51,637 bases of DNA from NCBI GenBank assembly GCA_905220665.1, contig CAJNAR010000054.1, forward strand, positions 1 to 51,637, read 5' to 3'. The notes below the pieces were generated by a model, which made no database searches, was not told where the DNA came from, and saw only the letters and a list, made by a program, of their open reading frames with translations. Below, piece after piece: positions 10,701 through 22,667 of the stretch (the first letter of the stretch is position 1; each line of letters opens with the position of its first letter). The DNA is from Albugo candida (taxonomy: Eukaryota > Oomycota > Peronosporomycetes > Albuginales > Albuginaceae). The position numbers and the translations under genes are program-made.

Positions 10701-13700
10701 ACCAGTCGAAACTGATAACTAAACTACATATCCGCACATTTCTAGCCACTTTTTTGTAAGATGTTCCTGCTGGCTACGGTATGTATTGCAGTATTTTGAT
10801 TCTGAGAAGCATACCAGTCGTATGTTCTTGTACAACTTCCTGTGATCAAAAGAAATAGTTCATTCATGAGTTTTAGTCTTATAGACACAGAACCAGAAAG
10901 AAAAGACGCTACTCCAATCTTAGAAAACTCACGTGTTCGCACAAACATAATGAATCAAACGTGATCGATTGCGAAAGTGTGCTTTTAATGCTATGGTCGT
11001 AAATGCAGCAGAACATCCAATTCACCAGTCGAAACTGATAACTAAACTACATATCCGCACATTTTTAGCCATTTTTTTGTAATGTTCCTGCTGGCTACGG
11101 TATATATTGCAGTATTTTGATTCTGAGAAGCATACCAGTCGTATGTTCTTGTACAACTTCCTGTGATCAAAAGAAATAGTTCATTCATGAGTTTTAATCT
11201 TATAGACACAGAACCAAAACAGAAAAGACGGTACTTCAATCTTAGAAAACTCACGTGTTCGCACAAAAATATTGAATTAAACGTGTTTGATTGCAAAAGT
11301 GTGCTTTTAATGCTATGGTCGTAAATGCAACAGTAAATCCAATTCACCAGTCGAAACTGATAACTAAACTACACATCCGCACATTTTTAGCCATTTTTTT
11401 GTAATGTTCCTGCTGGCTAGGGTATCTATTGCAGTATTTTGATTCTGAGAAGCATACCAGTCGTATGTTCTTGTATAACTTCGTGTGATGAAAACGAATA
11501 GTTCATTCATGAGTTGAAGCCTTATAGACACAGAACCAAAACAGAAAAGACGGTACTTCAATCTTAGAAAACTCACGTGTTCGCACAAAAATATTGAATT
11601 AAACGTGATTGATTGCAAAAGTGTGCTTTTAATGCTATGGTCGTAAATGCAGCAGAACATCCAATTCACCAGTCGAAACTGATAACTAAACTACATATCC
11701 GCACATTTTTAGCCATTTTTTTGTAAGATGTTCCTGCTGGCTAGGGTATCTATTGCAGTATTTTGATTCTGAGAAGCACACCAGTCGTATGTTCTTGTAT
11801 AACTTCGTGTGATGAAAAAGAATAGTTTATTCATGAGTTGAAGCCTTATAGACACAGAACCAAAACAAAAAAGACGGTACTTCAATCTTAGAAAACTCAC
11901 GTGTTCGCACAAAAATAATGAATCAAACGTGATCGATTGCGAAAGTGGGCTTTTGATGCTATGGTCGTAAATGCAACAGTAAATCCAATTCACCAGTCGA
12001 AACTGATAACTAAACTACATCCGCACATTTTTAGCCATTTTTTTGTAAGATGTTCCTGCTGGCTACGGTAGGTATTGCAGTCATTTGATTCTGAGAAGCA
12101 TACCAGTCGTATGTTCTTGTACAACTTCCTGTGATCAAAAGAAATAGTTCATTCATGAGTTTTAGTCTTATAGACACAGAACCAAAACAGAAAAGAGGCT
12201 ACTCCAATCTTAGAGAACTCACGTGTTCGCACAAAAATATTGAATTAAACGTGATCGATTGCGAAAGTGTGCTTTTAATGCTATGGTTTAAATGCAGCAG
12301 AACATCCTATTCACCAGTCGAAACTGATAACTAAACTACATATCCGCACATTTTCAGCCATTTTTTTGTAATGTTCCTGCTGGCTACGGTATATATTGCA
12401 GTCTTTTGATTATGAGAAGCATACCAGTCGTATGTTCTTGTACAACTTCCTGTGATCAAAAGAAATAGTTCATTCATGAGTTTTAGTCTTATAGACACAG
12501 AACCAAAACAGAAAAGACGGTACTTCAATCTTAGAAAACTCACGTGTTCGCACAAAAATATTGAATTAAACGTGATTGATTGCAAAAGTGTGCTTTTAAT
12601 GCTATGGTCGTAAATGCAACAGAACATCCAATTCACCAGTCGAAACTGATAACTAAACTACATATCCGCACATTTTTAGCCATTTTTTTGTAATGTTCCT
12701 GCTGGCTACGGTATATATTGCAGTCTTTTGATTCTGAGAAGCATACCAGTCGTATGTTCTTGTACAACTTCCTGTGATCAAAAGAAATAGTTCATTCATG
12801 AGTTTTAATCTTATAGACACAGAACCAAAACAGAAAAGACGGTACTTCAATCTTAGAAAACTCACGTGTTCGCACAAAAATAATGAATCAAACGTGATCG
12901 ATTGCGAAAGTGGGCTTTTGATGCTATGGTCGTAAATGCAACAGTAAATCCAATTCACCAGTCGAAACTGATAACTAAACTACATATCCGCACATTTTTA
13001 GCCATTTTTTTGTAAGATGTTCCTGCTGGCTACGGTAGGTATTGCAGTCATTTGATTCTGAGAAGCATACCAGTCGTATGTTCTTGTACAACTTCCTGTG
13101 ATCAAAAGAAATAGTTCATTCATGAGTTTTAGTCTTATAGACACAGAACCAAAACAGAAAAGAGGCTACTCCAATCTTAGAGAACTCACGTGTTCGCACA
13201 AAAATATTGAATTAAACGTGATCGATTGCGAAAGTGTGCTTTTAATGCTATGGTTTAAATGCAGCAGTAAATCCAATTCACCAGTCGAAACTGATAACTA
13301 AACTACATATCCGCACATTTTTAGCCATTTTTTTGTAAGATGTTCCTGCTGGCTACGGTATATATTGCAGTCTTTTGATAATGAGAAGCATACCAGTCGT
13401 ATGTTCTTGTACAACTTCCTGTGATCAAAAGAAATAGTTCATTCATGAGTTTTAGTCTTATAGACACAGAACCAAAACAGAAAAGACGGTACTTCAATCT
13501 TAGAAAACTCACGTGTTCGCACAAAAATATTGAATTAAACGTGATTGATTGCAAAAGTGTGCTTTTAATGCTATGGTTTAAATGCAGCAGAACATCCTAT
13601 TCACCAGTCGAAACTGATAACTAAACTACATATCCGCACATTTTCAGCCATTTTTTTGTAATGTTCCTGCTGGCTACGGTATATATTGCAGTCTTTTGAT

Positions 13701-14242
13701 TATGAGAAGCATACCAGTCGTATGTTCTTGTACAACTTCCTGTGATCAAAAGAAATAGTTCATTCATGAGTTTTAGTCTTATAGACACAGAACCAAAACA
13801 GAAAAGACGGTACTTCAATCTTAGAAAACTCACGTGTTCGCACAAAAATATTGAATTAAACGTGATCGATTGCAAAAGTGTGCTTTTAATGCTATGGTCG
13901 TAAATGCAACAGTAAATCCAATTCACCAGTCGAAACTGATAACTAAACTACACATCCGCACATTTTTAGCCATTTTTTTGTAATGTTCCTGCTGGCTACG
14001 GTATATATTGCAGTATTTTGATTCTGAGAAGCATACCAGTCGTATGTTCTTGTATAACTTCGTGTGATGAAAACGAATAGTTCATTCATGAGTTGAAGCC
14101 TTATAGACACAGAACCAAAACAGAAAAGACGGTACTTCAATCTTAGAAACTCACGTGTTCGCACAAAAATATTGAATTAAACGTGATTGATTGCAAAAGT
14201 GTGCTTTTAATGCTATGGTCGTAAATGCAACAGTAAATCCAA
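7794..14242 (+). repeat. HOR copy 2 (20 monomers, 6449 bp)
   Basis: The copy begins with GATCCAATGAAAT (7938) and carries the GGGCTTTTAATGTCATGG marker at 9362. Its second part (9082 to about 12,630) reappears at 16534 to about 20,085 at a nearly constant offset of 7452 bp. Its later monomers match HOR copy 1 at an offset near 6447 bp. It is the most regular copy in the window. Confidence 0.85.
8774..8800 (+). repeat. Right-domain-type tract inside a left-domain monomer
   Basis: This monomer reads CTTGTAACTAAACTACATAT followed by GAGCACA instead of CTGATAAC...CATATCCGCACA. The same pair of changes together is otherwise seen at about 45170 and 50410 in the right domain. Equivalent monomers in the other HOR copies (15210, 23635) have the ordinary left-type sequence. 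This fits a short gene-conversion tract. Confidence 0.65.
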
Positions 14243-14564
14243 TTCACCAGTCGAAACTGATAACTAAACTACATATCCGCACATTTCTAGCCATTTTTTT
14301 GTAAGATGTTCCTGCTGGCTACGGTATATATTGCAGTCTTTTGATTATGAGAAGCATACCAGTCGTATGTTCTTGTACAACTTCCTGTGATCCAATGAAA
14401 TAGTTCATTCATGAGTTTTAGTCTTATAGACACAGAACCAAAACAGAAAAGACGGTACTTCAATCTTAGAAACTCACGTGTTCGCACAAAAATATTGAAT
14501 TAAACGTGATTGATTGCAAAAGTGTGCTTTTAATGCTATGGTTTAAATGCAGCAGAACATCCTA

Positions 14565-15530
14565 TTCACCAGTCGAAACTGATAACTAAACTACATATCC
14601 GCACATTTTCAGCCATTTTTTTGTAATGTTCCTGCTGGCTACGGTATATATTGCAGTCTTTTGATTATGAGAAGCATACCAGTCGTATGTTCTTGTACAA
14701 CTTCCTGTGATCAAAAGAAATAGTTCATTCATGAGTTTTAGTCTTATAGACACAGAACCAAAACAGAAAAGACGGTACTTCAATCTTAGAAAACTCACGT
14801 GTTCGCACAAAAATATTGAATTAAACGTGATTGATTGCAAAAGTGTGCTTTTAATGCTATGGTCGTAAATGCAGCAGAACATCCAATTCACCAGTCGAAA
14901 CTGATAACTAAACTACATATCCGCACATTTTTAGCCATTTTTTTGTAAGATGTTCCTGCTGGCTAGGGTATCTATTGCAGTATTTTGATTCTGAGAAGCA
15001 CACCAGTCGTATGTTCTTGTATAACTTCGTGTGATGAAAAAGAATAGTTTATTCATGAGTTGAAGCCTTATAGACACAGAACCAAAACAGAAAAGACGGT
15101 ACTTCAATCTTAGAAACTCACGTGTTCGCACAAAAATATTGAATTAAACGTGATTGATTGCAAAAGTGTGCTTTTAATGCTATGGTCGTAAATGCAACAG
15201 TAAATCCAATTCACCAGTCGAAACTGATAACTAAACTACATATCCGCACATTTTTAGCCATTTTTTTGTAATGTTCCTGCTGGCTACGGTATATATTGCA
15301 GTCTTTTGATTATGAGAAGCATACCAGTCGTATGTTCTTGTACAACTTCCTGTGATCAAAAGAAATAGTTCATTCATGAGTTTTAGTCTTATAGACACAG
15401 AACCAAAACAGAAAAGACGGTACTTCAATCTTAGAAAACTCACGTGTTCGCACAAAAATAATGAATTAAACGTGATTGATTGCAAAAGTGTGCTTTTAAT
15501 GCTATGGTTTAAATGCAGCAGAACATCCTA
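14565..15530 (+). repeat. Three-monomer block, first copy (966 bp)
   Basis: The three monomers at 14565, 14887 and 15210 recur as those at 15531, 15853 and 16177, offset 966 bp. HOR copies 1 and 2 have a single such block at the corresponding place. The middle monomer is of the TATAACTTCGTGTGATG class and the outer two of the GATTATGAG class. Confidence 0.75.
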
Positions 15531-16451
15531 TTCACCAGTCGAAACTGATAACTAAACTACATATCCGCACATTTTCAGCCATTTTTTTGTAATGTTCCTG
15601 CTGGCTACGGTATATATTGCAGTCTTTTGATTATGAGAAGCATACCAGTCGTATGTTCTTGTACAACTTCCTGTGATCAAAAGAAATAGTTCATTCATGA
15701 GTTTTAGTCTTATAGACACAGAACCAAAACAGAAAAGACGGTACTTCAATCTTAGAAAACTCACGTGTTCGCACAAAAATATTGAATTAAACGTGATTGA
15801 TTGCGAAAGTGTGCTTTTAATGCTATGGTCGTAAATGCAGCAGAACATCCAATTCACCAGTCGAAACTGATAACTAAACTACATATCCGCACATTTTTAG
15901 CCATTTTTTTGTAAGATGTTCCTGCTGGCTAGGGTATCTATTGCAGTATTTTGATTCTGAGAAGCACACCAGTCGTATGTTCTTGTATAACTTCGTGTGA
16001 TGAAAAAGAATAGTTTATTCATGAGTTGAAGCCTTATAGACACAGAACCAAAACAGAAAAGACGGTACTTCAATCTTAGAAAACTCACGTGTTCGCACAA
16101 AAATATTGAATTAAACGTGATTGATTGCAAAAGTGTGCTTTTAATGCTATGGTCGTAAATGCAACAGTAAATCCAATTCACCAGTCGAAACTGATAACTA
16201 AACTACATATCCGCACATTTTTAGCCATTTTTTTGTAATGTTCCTGCTGGCTACGGTATATATTGCAGTCTTTTGATTATGAGAAGCATACCAGTCGTAT
16301 GTTCTTGTACAACTTCCTGTGATCAAAAGAAATAGTTCATTCATGAGTTTTAGTCTTATAGACACAGAACCAAAACAAAAAAGACGGTACTTCAATCTTA
16401 GAAAACTCACGTGTTCGCACAAAAATAATGAATCAAACGTGATCGATTGCG
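15531..16451 (+). repeat. Three-monomer block, second copy
   Basis: This is the second copy of the 966-bp block. Its third monomer ends in sequence typical of the GGGC-class monomer (AATAATGAATCAAACGTGAT) and then hits the out-of-register seam at 16451/16452. The block plus the 35-bp seam accounts for the 1001-bp difference between the 6451-bp and 7452-bp offsets to neighbouring HOR copies. Confidence 0.75.
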
Positions 16452-16486
16452 GCACAAAAATATTGAATTAAACGTGATTGATTGCA
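16417..16486 (+). repeat. 35-bp out-of-register seam (tandem 35-mer pair)
   Basis: Two 35-bp stretches starting GCACAAAAATA sit back to back (16417-16451 and 16452-16486), making a 357-bp unit. The copies are not identical: the first is the AATGAATC...GATCGATTGCG subtype, the second the ATTGAATT...GATTGATTGCA subtype. The duplication therefore joins two different monomer classes, as expected of a recombination seam, not of simple slippage within one unit. Confidence 0.9.
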
Positions 16487-16533
16487 AAAGTGTGCTTTTA
16501 ATGCTATGGTCGTAAATGCAGCAGAACATCCAA

Positions 16534-19500
16534 TTCACCAGTCGAAACTGATAACTAAACTACATATCCGCACATTTTTAGCCATTTTTTTGTAAGATGT
16601 TCCTGCTGGCTAGGGTATCTATTGCAGTATTTTGATTCTGAGAAGCACACCAGTCGTATGTTCTTGTATAACTTCGTGTGATGAAAAAGAATAGTTTATT
16701 CATGAGTTGAAGCCTTATAGACACAGAACCAAAACAAAAAAGACGGTACTTCAATCTTAGAAAACTCACGTGTTCGCACAAAAATAATGAATCAAACGTG
16801 ATCGATTGCGAAAGTGGGCTTTTAATGTCATGGTCGTAAATGCAACAGTAAATCCAATTCACCAGTCGAAACTGATAACTAAACTACACATCCGCACATT
16901 TTTAGCCACTTTTTTGTAAGATGTTCCTGCTGGCTACGGTATGTATTGCAGTATTTTGATTCTGAGAAGCATACCAGTCGTATGCTCTTGTACAACTTCC
17001 TCTGATCAAAAGAAATAGTTCATTCATGAGTTTAAGCCTTATAGACACAGAACCAAAACAGAAAAGACGGTACTTCAATCTTAGAAAACTCACGTGTTCG
17101 CACAAAAATAATGAATTAAACGTGATTGATTGCAAAAGTGTGCTTTTAATGCTATGGTCGTAAATGCAACAGTAAATCCAATTCACCAGTCGAAACTGAT
17201 AACTAAACTACATATCCGCACATTTTTAGCCATTTTTTTGTAATGTTCCTGCTGGCTACGGTATATATTGCAGTATTTTGATTCTGAGAAGCATACCAGT
17301 CGTATGTTCTTGTACAACTTCCTGTGATCAAAAGAAATAGTTCATTCATGAGTTTTAATCTTATAGACACAGAACCAAAACAGAAAAGACGGTACTTCAA
17401 TCTTAGAAAACTCACGTGTTCGCACAAAAATATTGAATTAAACGTGATTGATTGCAAAAGTGTGCTTTTAATGCTATGGTCGTAAATGCAACAGTAAATC
17501 CAATTCACCAGTCGAAACTGATAACTAAACTACACATCCGCACATTTTTAGCCATTTTTTTGTAATGTTCCTGCTGGCTAGGGTATCTATTGCAGTATTT
17601 TGATTCTGAGAAGCATACCAGTCGTATGTTCTTGTATAACTTCGTGTGATGAAAACGAATAGTTCATTCATGAGTTGAAGCCTTATAGACACAGAACCAA
17701 AACAGAAAAGACGGTACTTCAATCTTAGAAAACTCACGTGTTCGCACAAAAATATTGAATTAAACGTGATTGATTGCAAAAGTGTGCTTTTAATGCTATG
17801 GTCGTAAATGCAACAGTAAATCCAATTCACCAGTCGAAACTGATAACTAAACTACATATCCGCACATTTTTAGCCATTTTTTTGTAAGATGTTCCTGCTG
17901 GCTACGGTAGGTATTGCAGTCTTTTGATTCTGAGAAGCATAACAGTCGTATGTTCTTGTATAACTTCGTGTGATGAAAACGAATAGTTCATTCATGAGTT
18001 GAAGCCTTACAGACACAGAACCAAAACAGAAAAGACGGTACTTCAATCTTAGAAAACTCACGTGGTTACACAAAAATAATGATTTGAACGTGATTGATTG
18101 CAAAAGTGTGCTTTTAATGCTATGGTCGTAAATGCAACAGTAAATCCAATTCACCAGTCGAAACTGATAACTAAACTACATATCCGCACATTTTTAGCCA
18201 TTTTTTTGTAAGATGTTCCTGCTGGCTACGGTAGGTATTGCAGTCATTTGATTCTGAGAAGCATACCAGTCGTATGTTCTTGTACAACTTCCTGTGATCA
18301 AAAGAAATAGTTCATTCATGAGTTTTAGTCTTATAGACACAGAACCAGAAAGAAAAGACGCTACTCCAATCTTAGAAAACTCACGTGTTCGCACAAACAT
18401 AATGAATCAAACGTGATCGATTGCGAAAGTGTGCTTTTAATGCTATGGTCGTAAATGCAGCAGAACATCCAATTCACCAGTCGAAACTGATAACTAAACT
18501 ACAAATCCGCACATTTTTAGCCATTTTTTTGTAATGTTCCTGCTGGCTACGGTATATATTGCAGTATTTTGATTCTGAGAAGCATACCAGTCGTATGTTC
18601 TTGTACAACTTCCTGTGATCAAAAGAAATAGTTCATTCATGAGTTTTAATCTTATAGACACAGAACCAAAACAGAAAAGACGGTACTTCAATCTTAGAAA
18701 ACTCACGTGTTCGCACAAAAATATTGAATTAAACGTGTTTGATTGCAAAAGTGTGCTTTTAATGCTATGGTCGTAAATGCAACAGTAAATCCAATTCACC
18801 AGTCGAAACTGATAACTAAACTACACATCCGCACATTTTTAGCCATTTTTTTGTAATGTTCCTGCTGGCTAGGGTATCTATTGCAGTATTTTGATTCTGA
18901 GAAGCATACCAGTCGTATGTTCTTGTATAACTTCGTGTGATGAAAACGAATAGTTCATTCATGAGTTGAAGCCTTATAGACACAGAACCAAAACAGAAAA
19001 GACGGTACTTCAATCTTAGAAACTCACGTGTTCGCACAAAAATATTGAATTAAACGTGATTGATTGCAAAAGTGTGCTTTTAATGCTATGGTCGTAAATG
19101 CAGCAGAACATCCAATTCACCAGTCGAAACTGATAACTAAACTACATATCCGCACATTTTTAGCCATTTTTTTGTAAGATGTTCCTGCTGGCTAGGGTAT
19201 CTATTGCAGTATTTTGATTCTGAGAAGCACACCAGTCGTATGTTCTTGTATAACTTCGTGTGATGAAAAAGAATAGTTTATTCATGAGTTGAAGCCTTAT
19301 AGACACAGAACCAAAACAAAAAAGACGGTACTTCAATCTTAGAAAACTCACGTGTTCGCACAAAAATAATGAATCAAACGTGATCGATTGCGAAAGTGGG
19401 CTTTTAATGCTATGGTCGTAAATGCAACAGTAAATCCAATTCACCAGTCGAAACTGATAACTAAACTACATATCCGCACATTTTTAGCCATTTTTTTGTA

Positions 19501-20084
19501 AGATGTTCCTGCTGGCTACGGTATGTATTGCAGTATTTTGATTCTGAGAAGCATACCAGTCGTATGTTCTTGTACAACTTCCTGTGATCAAAAGAAATAG
19601 TTCATTCATGAGTTTTAGTCTTATAGACACAGAACCAAAACAGAAAAGAGGCTACTCCAATCTTAGAGAACTCACGTGTTCGCACAAAAATATTGAATTA
19701 AACGTGATCGATTGCGAAAGTGTGCTTTTAATGCTATGGTTTAAATGCAGCAGAACATCCTATTCACCAGTCGAAACTGATAACTAAACTACATATCCGC
19801 ACATTTTCAGCCATTTTTTTGTAATGTTCCTGCTGGCTACGGTATATATTGCAGTATTTTGATTCTGAGAAGCATACCAGTCGTATGTTCTTGTACAACT
19901 TCCTGTGATCAAAAGAAATAGTTCATTCATGAGTTTTAATCTTATAGACACAGAACCAAAACAGAAAAGACGGTACTTCAATCTTAGAAAACTCACGTGT
20001 TCGCACAAAAATATTGAATTAAACGTGATTGATTGCAAAAGTGTGCTTTTAATGCTATGGTCGTAAATGCAGCAGAACATCCAA
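16534..20084 (+). repeat. Segmental duplicate of 9082-12632
   Basis: About eleven monomers in the same order as 9082-12632 at an offset of 7452 bp, with only scattered substitutions (for example AATATTG to AATAATG near 17107, and AACAGTAAAT for AGCAGAACAT near 17168). This is the longest near-identical pair in the window and marks a recent block exchange or amplification. Confidence 0.85.
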
Positions 20085-21315
20085 TTCACCAGTCGAAACT
20101 GATAACTAAACTACATATCCGCACATTTCTAGCCACTTTTTTGTAAGATGTTCCTGCTGGCTACGGTATGTATTGCAGTATTTTGATTCTGAGAAGCACA
20201 CCAGTCGTATGTTCTTGTATAACTTCGTGTGATGAAAAAGAATAGTTTATTCATGAGTTGAAGCCTTATAGACACAGAACCAAAACAGAAAAGACGGTAC
20301 TTCAATCTTAGAAAACTCACGTGTTCGCACAAAAATATTGAATTAAACGTGATTGATTGCAAAAGTGTGCTTTTAATGCTATGGTCGTAAATGCAACAGT
20401 AAATCCAATTCACCAGTCGAAACTGATAACTAAACTACATATCCGCACATTTTTAGCCATTTTTTTGTAAGATGTTCCTGCTGGCTACGGTAGGTATTGC
20501 AGTCTTTTGATTCTGAGAAGCATACCAGTCGTATGTTCTTGTATAACTTCGTGTGATGAAAACGAATAGTTCATTCATGAGTTGAAGCCTTACAGACACA
20601 GAACCAAAACAGAAAAGACGGTACTTCAATCTTAGAAAACTCACGTGGTTACACAAAAATAATGATTTGAACGTGATTGATTGCAAAAGTGTGCTTTTAA
20701 TGCTATGGTCGTAAATGCAACAGTAAATCCAATTCACCAGTCGAAACTGATAACTAAACTACATATCCGCACATTTTTAGCCATTTTTTTGTAAGATGTT
20801 CCTGCTTGCTACGGTATATATTTCAGTCTTTTGATTATGAGAAGCATACCAGTCGTATGTTCTTGTACAACTTCCTGTGATCAAAAGAAATAGTTCATTC
20901 ATGAGTTTTAATCTTATAGACACAGAACCAAAACAGAAAAGACGGTACTTCAATCTTAGAAAACTCACGTGTTCGCACAAAAATATTGAATTAAACGTGA
21001 TTGATTGCAAAAGTGTGCTTTTAATGCTATGGTCGTAAATGCAACAGTAAATCCAATTCACCAGTCGAAACTGATAACTAAACTACACATCCGCACATTT
21101 TTAGCCATTTTTTTGTAATGTTCCTGCTGGCTACGGTATGTATTGCAGTATTTTGATTCTGAGAAGCATAGCAGTCGTATGCTCTTGTACAACTTCCTCT
21201 GATCAAAAGAAATAGTTCATTCATGAGTTTAAGCCTTATAGACACAGAACCAAAACAGAAAAGACGGTACTTCAATCTTAGAAAACTCACGTGTTCGCAC
21301 AAAAATATTGAATTA

Positions 21316-22266
21316 AACGTGATTGATTGCAAAAGTGTGCTTTTAATGCTATGGTCGTAAATGCAGCAGAACATCCAATTCACCAGTCGAAACTGCTAAC
21401 TAAACTACAAATCCGCACATTTTTGGCCTTTTTTTTTAATGTTCCTGCTGGCTACGGTATATATTGCGGTCTTTTAATTCTGAGAAGCATACCAGTCGTA
21501 TGCTCTTGTACAACTTCCTGTGATCAAAAGAAATAGTTCATTCATGAGTTTAGGCCTTATAGACACAGAACCAAAACAGAAAAGACGGTACTTCAATCTT
21601 AGAAAACTCACGTGGTTACACAAAAATAATGATTTGAACGTGATTGATTGCAAAAGTTTGCTTTTGATGCTATGGTCGTAAATGCAACAGTAAATCCAAT
21701 TCACCAGTCGAAACTGATAACTAAACTACATATCCGCACATTTCTAGGCACTTTTTTGTAAGATGTTCCTGCTGGCTACGGTATATATTGCAGTCTTTTG
21801 ATTATGAGAAGCATACCAGTCGTATGTTCTTGTACAACTTCCTGTGATCAAAAGAAATAGTTCATTCATGAGTTTTAATCTTATAGACACAGAAGCAAAA
21901 CAGAAAAGACGGTACTTCAATCTTAGAAAACTCACGTGTTCGCACAAAAATATTGAATTAAACGTGATTGATTGCAAAAGTGTGCTTTTAATGCTATGGT
22001 CGTAAATGCAACAGTAAATCCAATTCACCAGTCGAAACTGATAACTAAACTACATATCCGCACAATTCTAGCCACTTTTTTGTAAGATGTTCCTGCTGGC
22101 TACGGTATGTATTGCAGTATTTTGATTCTGAGAAGCATACCAGTCGTATGCTCTTGTACAACATCCTCTGATCAAAAGAAATAGTTCATTCATGAGTTTA
22201 AGCCTGATAGACACAGAACCAAAACAGAAAAGACGGTACTTCAATCTTAGAAACTCACGTGTTCGC
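21316..22266 (+). repeat. Segmental duplicate, right partner of 38-988
   Basis: This segment carries the same rare variants as 38-988, including GCGGTC near 21467, AAAGTTTGC near 21653, CTAGGCAC near 21745 and CAGAAGCAAAAC near 21890. It sits immediately upstream of an HOR start (22668), in the same position as its partner relative to 1388. Confidence 0.85.
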
Positions 22267-22667
22267 ACAAAAATATTGAATTAAACGTGATTGATTGCAA
22301 AAGTGTGCTTTTAATGCTATGGTCGTAAATGCAACAGTAAATCCAATTCACCAGTCGAAACTGATAACTAAACTACATATCCGCACATTTTTAGCCATTT
22401 TTTTGTAATGTTCCTGCTGGCTACGGTATATATTGCAGTCTTTTGATTATGAGAAGCATACCAGTCGTATGCTCTTGTACAACTTCCTGTGATCAAAAGA
22501 AATAGTTCATTCATGAGTTTAAGCCTTATAGACACAGAACCAAAACAGAAAAGACGGTACTTCAATCTTAGAAAACTCACGTGTTCGCACAAAAATATTG
22601 AATTAAACGTGATTGATTGCAAAAGTGTGCTTTTAATGCTATGGTTTAAATGCAGCAGAACATCCTA

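Larger units (their letters stand above)
14243..22667 (+). repeat. HOR copy 3, expanded (26 monomers, 8425 bp)
   Basis: The copy begins with GATCCAATGAAAT (14389) and carries GGGCTTTTAATGTCATGG at 16814. It contains an internal 3-monomer duplication and a 35-bp seam. It then runs colinear with HOR copy 2 to about 20,085 and ends with a tail (21316-22266) that matches the very start of the window, not the tails of copies 1 and 2. Confidence 0.8.
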
